The position numbers and the translations under genes were made by a program. Of a stretch of 64,000 bases of DNA, positions 55,979-64,000 are shown piece after piece. Within the stretch, counting starts at the first letter, position 1. The number at the start of each line of letters is the position of its first letter. Source of the DNA: Cliona cf. orientalis (taxonomy: Eukaryota; Porifera; Demospongiae; Clionaida; Clionaidae); contig OZ005689.1 of the NCBI GenBank assembly GCA_963930775.1, forward strand, positions 36,839,351-36,903,350. Reading direction: 5' to 3'. The notes beneath the pieces are model-generated. The model saw only the letters and a list, made by a program, of their open reading frames with translations, did no database searches and was not told the DNA's origin.

Positions 55979-56149
55979 TACCGTACTTAATCTAATACTA
56001 CGCATGGAAAAAAAATAATTTCAATTTTGAAAAACGAGTGTTTTTCTGGTAAAGGTCGTCAATCGCTCCATATATAAACATGAGAGTTCGTAAAATGCTA
56101 ATTTATTGCATTAAATTGGATCATGCGTAGTATTTGATTAACTATGGTA
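55979..56149. mobile_element. Foldback MITE, TACCGTACTTAATC family
   Basis: Starts TACCGTACTTAATCTAATAC and ends 'gattaactatggta', with TA at each tip. 171 bp. The copy at 58201-58369 is the same element in reverse orientation. Confidence 0.85.
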
Positions 56150-56349
56150 TTATTCTGCACCCCTCAAAAAGCGTAGGGATGTATAGTAGATGTGATTATC
56201 TCTTGTTTGTGTACTTTTTGATCCTGCCATCCCTACTCATTCTGCAATTTTATTCAATTGTTTTTATACTGGTTTCTGTTCTTCTTTATTACACTTAGTG
56301 TAATTTATCAATGCCATCTTACATGGTTTGCTCACAACTCTTCTGATTA

Positions 56350-56603
56350 GGCCACTGTAACTTAAATACTTGTTTCCCGTCCTCTCCTATGCCTGGAGAG
56401 CATGCGGGCGGGCAGGCGGTTTATTATTCATTATTCATTATGTATGAATATCATTATGTAACCACTAAACCTTGCCCACTTCCTGTGGTTTACAAGGAGC
56501 ATGACTAGCTGGCTTGCTGTAGCAATACATAATGAATTTTGTGCGGCTACAAAATAAGCATGCGGGCGGGTGACGGGAAACAAGTAATCAAGTTACAGTG
56601 GCC
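56350..56603. mobile_element. PIF/Harbinger-like MITE
   Basis: Ends GGCCACTGTAACTT and its inverse pair over about 32 bp (continuing to ACTTGTTTCCCGTC). A TTA is present on both sides (56347-56349 and 56604-56606), a 3-bp duplication typical of PIF/Harbinger. 'gcatgcgggcggg' occurs near both ends. Confidence 0.75.
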
Positions 56604-57054
56604 TTAAATGGAAGATGGGAGGTGTGCAAAAAACTTTGCCATGCCCCTCATTAACTTGCGTTCTGATCAGATGAACAGGACAACAAAGAAGGTACTTTAG
56701 GCGACCCAAGTAGTGATGATACTTTCCGCTTAGGGAGAAAACCAAGTTCTAAGTTTTAATGTTGGCAGCAGCTAGCTATCCGGCATATTTTTATGATCTG
56801 TACGTTTAATACCGCTGCTTGAGCCTTGCGCCTTCGTATGATGGTATGACATCTATGATCGATCCAGCGTAGCACTAGCGCTGCAAGCGCTAGTGAGTAG
56901 CTCGGCTATGCCTAGCGCCTTACCGCTCCTCGAGCCTTGAACCTTCATAGTATCCATGATTGGTCTAGCGTGCCGTTGCACGAGCTAGCGATGTATGAGC
57001 TAGTAATCATGGATCATACATCTGAGATAGGTGTGCGTCTAGGGCCAGGCGCTG

Positions 57055-57113
57055 TCACATGACTTCACCATGGCAACATATTCCGAGCATGCGCATTGTA
57101 TCATAAAATGGCG
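57055..57113 (+). promoter_or_regulatory. Promoter-type motif cluster, copy 2
   Basis: In order: TCACATGAC (57055-57063), CCATGGCAAC (57068-57077), GCATGCGCAT (57087-57096) and AAAATGGCG (57105-57113). Confidence 0.55.
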
Positions 57114-57526
57114 TATCAGACACACCCATTCGATAACGCGCTGTACACACCCACCATTATGTAACTATTGAGATAACACAAGAATAGCGTGCCATGGACC
57201 TGCGCGCTACAAAAGGAACTGGATTTATACTCAAACTAAGATGAGAGGTCAAGGTAGTCTTGAGTTAGCCCTGGTAATGAAAAAGAAAGAAAGAAAGAAG
57301 AAAGAAAGATTGACAAATGGCCTATGTTTTGAATATCTGGTTCTGACGTGTACAATTGTTTTGATGAATGATCTTGATCTTGTTAGATGCACAATTTGCT
57401 GGAGATTCTGATTTTTACACTTAGGAATTTCACAAAATTACCTGATATTTGGGTATTTGTAATGTATTACATATATAGCATATCCAGGCCATCCCTACTT
57501 ATAGAGTCTATTGACTCTATGATATT

Positions 57527-58200
57527 ATGGCACATCACCACGCCCACAAACGTTTGGGCACGTGATGGATGCGAGGCCCGCTAGCTATCTAGCTGGCTCG
57601 ATCAATTGAGCGCTTCAGCATTTATAGCTGCTGCATGCTCAAGATGATGAAGTGGATCTCCTTTAGTGTCCGCACCTGTGGCAAGATGCAAGTAAGGACC
57701 TGGTGTATCTGTATGCATCAAGCTTCATCTATAATGAGCAACTGTACAAATGGAGACAGACTATGCAGATGTACCAGGCAATAATCACAAGTGACACAAG
57801 AGTTGGGCTACCTGGTGTCTGCATGAGAACAACTATAAGCGAAATGAATGCTAATAAACTGCACAAGTGAGCCAATGATGGCACTATGAACCATCACCCC
57901 ATCAGTCAACTTCCATGCAAATTTCTGGGTCAGCTCCTGACATCGCAAATGGTTGACTGCATAATTATATGAAATAATAGTCAGTTAGTAAAAAGTTTCA
58001 CACATTTCTTTAAGCAGTATATTATATATATTGGGATTATCGATATCCTAATTAATTATATACTTAGAAGCTGTGAATAATTTTTCTTAGGAACTGCCAA
58101 TGCAAGGCCAGTACAAAGCTGATACTAATTGTTCAATAGCTAGGCAAACAAATATTTCCATGAGTGAGTTAATTGATTGATATTACTACATCCATGGCCA
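57527..58200. other. Intergenic, no supported gene
   Basis: No recognised domain or repeat. Confidence 0.35.
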
Positions 58201-58369
58201 TACCATAGTAACTTAATTGAATACAATGCATGATCCAATTTAACGCAATAAATTTTTACGCATTCTCATAACATTTATATATGAAGCGATTGACGACCTT
58301 TATCAGAAACACGCGTTTTTCAAAATTGAAATTAATTTTTCCATGCGTAGTATTAGATTAAGTACGGTA
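58201..58369. mobile_element. Foldback MITE, TACCGTACTTAATC family
   Basis: Reverse orientation of 55979-56149: starts TACCATAGTAACTTAATTG and ends 'gtattagattaagtacggta'. The interior 'gattgacgacctttatcag' is the reverse complement of the other copy's. Confidence 0.85.
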
Positions 58370-58654
58370 TTAATTTTATTTTCATTCGATTTCTCCACAA
58401 TGCTGGAATGGTACCAGTTGTGTATACTCTACTGCCTTAAATATTAAAATTAATGTGCTGTTACTCAGCAGCTGTGTTGCGGTATCATTGAGTGGTGGGA
58501 TACACATCCCACTCACTGTCTGGATTTGTGTTACATGTGAATGTTGGTGTGTACAGGAGCATTCCCTCTCAGGATGAATGGGTGTCTTGCTAAAATTAAA
58601 GCTATTATGGTTGAGCTAGTGATCCTTGAATTTCTATCTGTACCATGTTGGTAC

Positions 58655-59400
58655 TGTAGGTCGATTGTGGCGACATTTTTCATGTCACCACAATCGACCT
58701 ACAGCACCAATATTACTAACTTTACCAATAATACCAACATTTCTCATATCATTGCCACAATCGACCTACAGAACCATCATTACTAACTTTAACAACTTTA
58801 CCAATAATACCAAAATTATCAATATTTCTCATGTCGCCATGATCGACCTACATCACCATCATTACTAACTATACCAGCTTTACCAACAATAACAAAAAAA
58901 TTATCAACATTTCTCATGTCGCCATGATTGACCTACAACCATCATTACTTACTACCAAAATTACCAAAACTATCAACATTTCTCATGTCACCACAATCAA
59001 CCTACGGCACCATGATATATCAACATTTCTTATATCGCTATAATCGACCTACGGCACCAACATTACTGACTTTACCAACTTTACCAACAATACCAAAATT
59101 ATCAACATTTCTTATATCGCCACAATCAACCTATAGCACCATGCATCATTACTAACTTTTCGAAAAACACCAAAATTACTAAAAATTAATTATCAACATT
59201 TCTTATGTCGCCACAATCGACCTACAGCACCATTACTAACTATACCAACAATACCAAATTATTAACATTTCTCATAATATTGCCACAATCGACCTACGGC
59301 ACCAACATCACCAACTCTACCAACTTTACTAATAATACCATAATCACTAAAATTCAAGTATCAACATTTCTCCTGTCACCATAATCTACCTACGGCATGC
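58655..59400. repeat. Minisatellite with CAATCGACCTAC units
   Basis: About ten units of 55-90 bp share 'tcaacatttctcatgtcgcc' and 'caatcgacctacagcacca', with 'ctttaccaa' and 'ataccaaaat' in between. The first unit is inverted, so 58655-58706 forms a hairpin. Open frames across it follow the repeat. Confidence 0.8.
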
Positions 59401-60500
59401 GCACCATATGACATTGTAATTGTAATATCAAAGATCTGACCATAGCACAATCAGTGTGATCCCAAGCAAGAAAAAAAATAATAGCTACTAATATGATTGA
59501 CTTGCATGAATCTAGTGATAATAATAAGGCTATTATAGCTACCGTGAACTTGTGCTTTATTTGGAACATCTGTGTTCACAGTTACGCAATCTGTAGATCT
59601 ACTTTTGTGCATGATTAAAAAAAATGAGGAAATGCTGCTGAGTCAGGACTGAATTGGCTGTATAGGGGCCAAGTGATAGCTATCAGCCAAAAAACCACTG
59701 ATTATCTCTCCATGCACTATATAGATCTAGACTAGGAGGATACGAACTGCTATACTACCTACATAATATTATTATTATTGTAGCTTGGCTTGTCTAAGAT
59801 GTGAGTTCACGCGACAATGTTGCCGGGCCCTTGATTTGCACTAAATAGAAATTTGCCGAGTCATCAACGTTGAGATTTCTCATGAATGACAATATGTGGC
59901 TGTCATGATCACGCATAGTTCATGGAGTCAATATAGAAACAACAACAAGAGTAGCTATAAGGAATAATAATTATAGTTGTTGAAACAGCCAGAGCTCTGC
60001 ACTGCGCATGCCAGGTTGATCGAGACTGGTTCTAATTCTGATAAATTCTATAGCTGCATGATAACACAGAAATTTTATCTTTGTATCGGAATACTGTACA
60101 CTTCAAGCTCCCAAATGCATCCATAATCATCTATGCAAACAAACAAAACAGTACATTTCAGAATAATAGATAGCTAGCTGGCTACATTGTAGAGAAATCT
60201 TTGAGAGATTGCAAGATGTAGATTGAATGCATTTTCAGTGTTTAATTACAACATAATAGTGATCATGTATGTATGCATGGATAGCTAGTGCATTAAAAAT
60301 GTTTTTTTCCCTGAAAATTATAATAATAGCCAGTGTTATGCAGCTATCATGCAACTATAATATGGCCATGTTGACAAGTAGCTACTCCAGCATTAGCTAT
60401 AAAGTAACACTCTGCAGTCTGCATGTATGCAGCGGAATTGATCAACTATAAATCAACGAAGACTCTTCACTTCTGATAGGTTTGAGGTTGGTTCAGAAAA
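59401..60500. other. Intergenic upstream of the large membrane-protein gene
   Basis: No gene is recognised. 'ctataaat' near 60446 could serve as a TATA-like element about 55 bp upstream of the ATG at 60501; this is only a suggestion. Confidence 0.35.
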
Positions 60501-63500
60501 ATGAAGTGGTCATGGATGGTCGTTATTGGACTAATTGCAGCTGTATCCTCTTGTCCAGACTGCTGCACAATATATGTAATCCTGGATACATCAACAGTAC
60601 AGACACCAGTGGATTCATGCTCTTGCAACATCACTATCGATCAGCTCAGTCATGGGGACTGGTACCGTGAAAACAACGTCTCAGCTTTATCATGCCCCCA
60701 AAGAGAATTTCTGTTTCAGTCAGGTATTCATCAAACCACCTCTTCACCGTTATATTTTGTAAGTATTGACCATGTCATCATTAGAGGAGAACCAAACACA
60801 ACAATAATTTTTATTGAGGGCTGGGATGATGAAACCTTTAGTCTCCTATACTTTGAGTATACACCTAATATTAAAATCAAGGATGTACAGGTTAGGAATT
60901 TTCTCTGCAGATTTTATGGCGTATACACAGGAGATGGATCCTATCATCAATTGGGTCAATCTCATAATGTTAAGATTGAGGTAATAAACTCCATGTTTAT
61001 TAATTCAAGATTGCAAGTTGAAGCTGACTATGCAATAGTTTTAATTCAAGATTCCATCATAGCAAATTGTTCTCGATCACGTCCATTTTTTGACAGATAT
61101 AGAACATCTATAGTAAATCTACACATGACACTCAAAAATTCCAATTTTACCGACAACAATTCACCATTTTTCTCCAAAGCTGCAATTGACTGCTCAGCCA
61201 TCATAATAATGTTCACTGGTCACAATAATATTGCTCGTAATAAAGCGCCAATAATTGAAATCAATGGATTCCTAGTCAAACCTGAATGTAATACTACAAT
61301 TTTATTCTCAACAGCAAAAGTGTACATCCAAAGCAATATTAATCTGCTCTTCATTTCTTCACTAAACACTACAGTGGGACCAGATCTATTATTTTTATAT
61401 ATGAAAACTCTAATATCTGCTGGAAATGTAAATATTATCTTTAAACACTGTCATGTCATATTCACCAATAATTATGGTGGGGGTGGTGGTGCAATTATGA
61501 TTACTGGTGATTCAGCGATGGTGTTTCAAGAAAATGTATCTGTTGAGTTTAACAATAACACTGGATACATGGGTGGACCGCTCTACTTGGAATCGTCCTC
61601 AACTATGATCTTTAAAGCTACTAAGTCAAAAATAGTCCTAAGGTTTACTAACAACACTGCCCAAAGAGGATCGGGAGGGGCAATATATGTAGCAGACAAC
61701 TCCAAGTACGTTAGATCAATATTTGATCTTCAGTGTAGTACAGCACTAGTTACACTGATTTTTGCTGACAATAAAGCTTTGCTTGGTGGGAATCAGATAT
61801 ACGGAGGTTGGGTGGATTGGTTTAGAGATCAAAATGGTCTGATTAGATATGAACCTAATACTACGAAAGAAATACTAAAATTTGACAACAGCAGTGAATC
61901 AGAAGTATCATCGTTTGCCATTCGAGTATGCTTATGTAAAGAAGGTCACCCCGACTGCAGTATAACTAACACCACAATGGAGATTTATGGATACACAGCA
62001 AATCTAGACCTAATTGCTGTTGGACAGAGGTTTACTCCAGTACCAGCATTGATAACAGCTAACTTGACTTCAAATAGTTTAAAAGAAAGGAATAAAATAT
62101 GGCAACAATTGTGGATGAAGACTGAAAGATTAAATCCAGTATGCACAAGGATTACATACAATTTTTTTTCCTATCAACTGCAAGCTGATAATATTCTTTA
62201 TCTTTTACCATCGATTAGTGACTGTCATTATGGTTTTGGTGTTGATTTTGATCCTCAAATGCCAAAATATGCCATCAACGATTCAGTAACTGCTCAAGAT
62301 ATGGTACTTTTTCAACAGCTTTCTATTCACTTGGAACACCACAATTGTCCTATAGGATTTTACTTGCACAAAACCAACAGAAAGTGTGTTTGTCAACCAT
62401 CACTTTTGTCACTTGGCTTGAGCTGTGACTTAAAATCCATTAAAATTCACAGAAACAAACATCAATGGATTGGCATGGCACATGAACACATCATTACGTC
62501 CAGTGGGAGTTCAGAAATAATCGTTTATCCTTACTGTCCTTTTGATTATTGTCGAACAGACAATGAATCACTATTCATACGCTTGGAAGGTGAAACTGAT
62601 CATGAACTGTGTACCTTTAATCGCTCCGGAATTCTCTGTGGAGGTTGCAAATCGAACTATAGCAGAGTCTTAGGATCTTCTAAGTGTAAGGAATGCTCTA
62701 TGAATTTCAAAATGTTTGCCATCATTCTTGGCTGGCTTCTGTCAGGTCTAATATTAGTCATTCTTTTGATGTTGCTTGATCTAACCATTTCAGTTGGAAC
62801 AATCAATGGACTGACCTTTTATGCCAACATCATTCAAGCTCAACGTGCCACATTCTTTACTTTAGATTTTTCTAGCCCATTCCTAAGCAACTTCATTGCC
62901 TGGCTAAATCTAGACCAAGGGTTTGAGACTTGTCTCTACAATGGCTTAGACGAGTACACTATTACATGGCTCCAGTTTCTTTTTCCACTGTACATCTGGC
63001 TAATAGCAGCAGCAATGATAGTATCTAGCCACCACTCAACTCGTATTTCAAAACTCATAGGAAATAATGCTGTCCAGGTGTTGGCTACGCTATTTCTCAT
63101 ATCGTACACAAAACTTCTTCAACTCATAATTGAAGTATTTTCATTCGCAACATTGACTTATCCAGATGGTTATAAGAAGACTGTGTGGCTTATTGATGGA
63201 AATGTTGAATTTTTAAAAGGAAAGCACATTCTTCTCTTTCTGATGACACTTATTTATGTCCTGTTCTCCTTACCCTACACTCTTATTCTATTTACAATTC
63301 AGTTTCTTTACAAGATATCGCACTATCGTATGATGTTTTGGGTTCAAAAATTGAAGCCGTTGCTTGATGCCTACACCGGACCATACAGGGATAACCATCG
63401 CTACTGGACTGGATTGCTACTCATTGCTCGCATTGTCCTACTTATAGTATTCACAAGTAATGAAAAGCATAACACCTCAATTAATCTTTTTGTGATCATT

Positions 63501-63920
63501 CTGCTCTCCTTTTGTCTGGTGGGGTGGCTAGGGCTTGGTAGATCAGTATACAAACGTACATTAAACAACTTTTTAGAGGTGATATTTCTCCTTAACCTTG
63601 GACTCACCTCAGCAGCTGTTTTCTTTGACAAAGACAACACTGTCGCGATAAAATTTTCTGTCATTCTGGCATTAATGAAGCTTATTGGTATCATAATTTA
63701 CCACGTTCATAAGCAGCTGTCATTCACAAGGCTAGGTTCAGAACTCAAAAAGAAAGCATCCAATTATATTATGTCAAAGATAAACAAGGCAACAAACTTT
63801 GTATATAAACTGAGGCAGCTGACACAGGCTTGCTGTAAATGTCGATTGAAGCCTCCAATAGTACAGCCAGTGGAGCCCCTGGTACTAGAGGCTGAACCAG
63901 AGGAGCAAGGGACGTACTAA
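60501..63920 (+). CDS. Large membrane protein: beta-helix-like ectodomain plus multipass C-terminus
   Basis: An intronless 1139-residue frame. MKWSWMVVIGLIAAVSS is a signal peptide and the mature start is cysteine-rich (CPDCC). Residues about 80-430 have the repeated Asn-rich, short-strand pattern of right-handed beta-helices, with NNYGGGGGAIMI and RGSGGAIYVADN (about 323-400) resembling the GGAI/FxxN repeats of polymorphic membrane proteins. A Cys-rich stalk (about 615-735, with CGGCKSNYSRVLGSSKCKEC) precedes about eight hydrophobic segments between 737 and 1073. The tail is cytoplasmic, with a CCKCRLKPP motif and an acidic end. I recall large families with this layout in sponge genomes; ligand and function are unknown. 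It might act as an adhesion-type receptor or channel-like protein. The ATG has A at -3. Confidence 0.85.
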   Translation: MKWSWMVVIGLIAAVSSCPDCCTIYVILDTSTVQTPVDSCSCNITIDQLSHGDWYRENNVSALSCPQREFLFQSGIHQTTSSPLYFVSIDHVIIRGEPNTTIIFIEGWDDETFSLLYFEYTPNIKIKDVQVRNFLCRFYGVYTGDGSYHQLGQSHNVKIEVINSMFINSRLQVEADYAIVLIQDSIIANCSRSRPFFDRYRTSIVNLHMTLKNSNFTDNNSPFFSKAAIDCSAIIIMFTGHNNIARNKAPIIEINGFLVKPECNTTILFSTAKVYIQSNINLLFISSLNTTVGPDLLFLYMKTLISAGNVNIIFKHCHVIFTNNYGGGGGAIMITGDSAMVFQENVSVEFNNNTGYMGGPLYLESSSTMIFKATKSKIVLRFTNNTAQRGSGGAIYVADNSKYVRSIFDLQCSTALVTLIFADNKALLGGNQIYGGWVDWFRDQNGLIRYEPNTTKEILKFDNSSESEVSSFAIRVCLCKEGHPDCSITNTTMEIYGYTANLDLIAVGQRFTPVPALITANLTSNSLKERNKIWQQLWMKTERLNPVCTRITYNFFSYQLQADNILYLLPSISDCHYGFGVDFDPQMPKYAINDSVTAQDMVLFQQLSIHLEHHNCPIGFYLHKTNRKCVCQPSLLSLGLSCDLKSIKIHRNKHQWIGMAHEHIITSSGSSEIIVYPYCPFDYCRTDNESLFIRLEGETDHELCTFNRSGILCGGCKSNYSRVLGSSKCKECSMNFKMFAIILGWLLSGLILVILLMLLDLTISVGTINGLTFYANIIQAQRATFFTLDFSSPFLSNFIAWLNLDQGFETCLYNGLDEYTITWLQFLFPLYIWLIAAAMIVSSHHSTRISKLIGNNAVQVLATLFLISYTKLLQLIIEVFSFATLTYPDGYKKTVWLIDGNVEFLKGKHILLFLMTLIYVLFSLPYTLILFTIQFLYKISHYRMMFWVQKLKPLLDAYTGPYRDNHRYWTGLLLIARIVLLIVFTSNEKHNTSINLFVIILLSFCLVGWLGLGRSVYKRTLNNFLEVIFLLNLGLTSAAVFFDKDNTVAIKFSVILALMKLIGIIIYHVHKQLSFTRLGSELKKKASNYIMSKINKATNFVYKLRQLTQACCKCRLKPPIVQPVEPLVLEAEPEEQGTY

Positions 63921-64000
63921 TAATTAACAATGCACAGGGAGATCCAGTTATAAAAGTAATTACAACATACGGTAGCTATCATTGTTGTATAATGCCACAA
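63921..64000. other. 3' flank
   Basis: Short AT-rich tail; no clear AATAAA is visible before the window ends. Confidence 0.3.

Larger units (their letters stand above)
56156..57526 (-). mobile_element. Dispersed promoter-bearing repeat, copy 2
   Basis: Reverse of 35327-36392: starts 'tgcacccctcaaaaagcgta' and ends in the palindrome 'atagagtctattgactctat'. A Harbinger-like MITE (56350-56603) is inserted near its start. The centre carries the motif cluster at 57055-57113. A GAAA-type microsatellite lies at 57280-57310. Confidence 0.7.

Noticed and set aside
58541..59155. Thr/Asn-rich overlapping frames
   Set aside because: Translation of the CAATCGACCTAC minisatellite.

Overview
The window looks like AT-rich genomic DNA of a simple metazoan, most probably a demosponge such as an Amphimedon-like haplosclerid. 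The basis is inference: a large intronless ectodomain-plus-multipass-membrane gene of a kind I associate with expanded sponge families, a Crinkler-like nuclease-kinase, very short introns, a BEL/Pao and a Ty3/Gypsy element, and a very high density of small inverted-repeat elements (MITEs). No bacterial or plasmid gene organisation is visible.

Only a few host genes look intact. A nuclease-like plus kinase-like protein lies at 4617-6043 (+), probably the last exon of a longer gene. A secreted helical protein with some resemblance to the pore-forming domain of insecticidal delta-endotoxins lies at 32889-33962 (+). An 1139-residue membrane protein with a beta-helix-like ectodomain lies at 60501-63920 (+). 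I also piece together a six-exon gene of tiny exons on the minus strand (10371-10991), which no single long open frame reveals.

The rest is mostly mobile DNA. At 7105-9936 a broken IS630/Tc1/mariner-type transposase converges with an unrelated spliced accessory gene inside shared inverted repeats. At 13173-20568 lies a BEL/Pao retrotransposon on the minus strand, with 476-bp LTRs, a 5-bp target duplication, PBS, PPT, gag and pol; its pol is broken by a stop codon and by an 817-bp MITE at a TA. Two more copies of that MITE (23009-26214) hold three further nested insertions, one with a tRNA-like Pol III promoter and terminator. At 46925-48473 there is a decayed Ty3/Gypsy gag-protease-RT region carrying an internal tandem amplification. 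Decayed fragments of BOP1 (ribosome-biogenesis WD40 protein) occur at 49353-50081 and 55031-55142, and a broken trypsin-like fragment at 53157-53793.

At least six unrelated-looking MITE families share the terminus TA|CCGTA. A dispersed ~1.1-1.4 kb repeat (35327-36392, 51234-52339, 56156-57526) carries a conserved array of promoter-type motifs (TCACATGAC, CCATGGCAAC, GCATGCGCAT, AAAATGGCG), so it may be a mobile promoter. Tandem arrays (147-bp, 98-bp and several degenerate minisatellites) and a 0.5-kb near-perfect hairpin (43285-43792) complete the picture. All repeat and homology calls were made by eye from the sequence; none was confirmed by a search.
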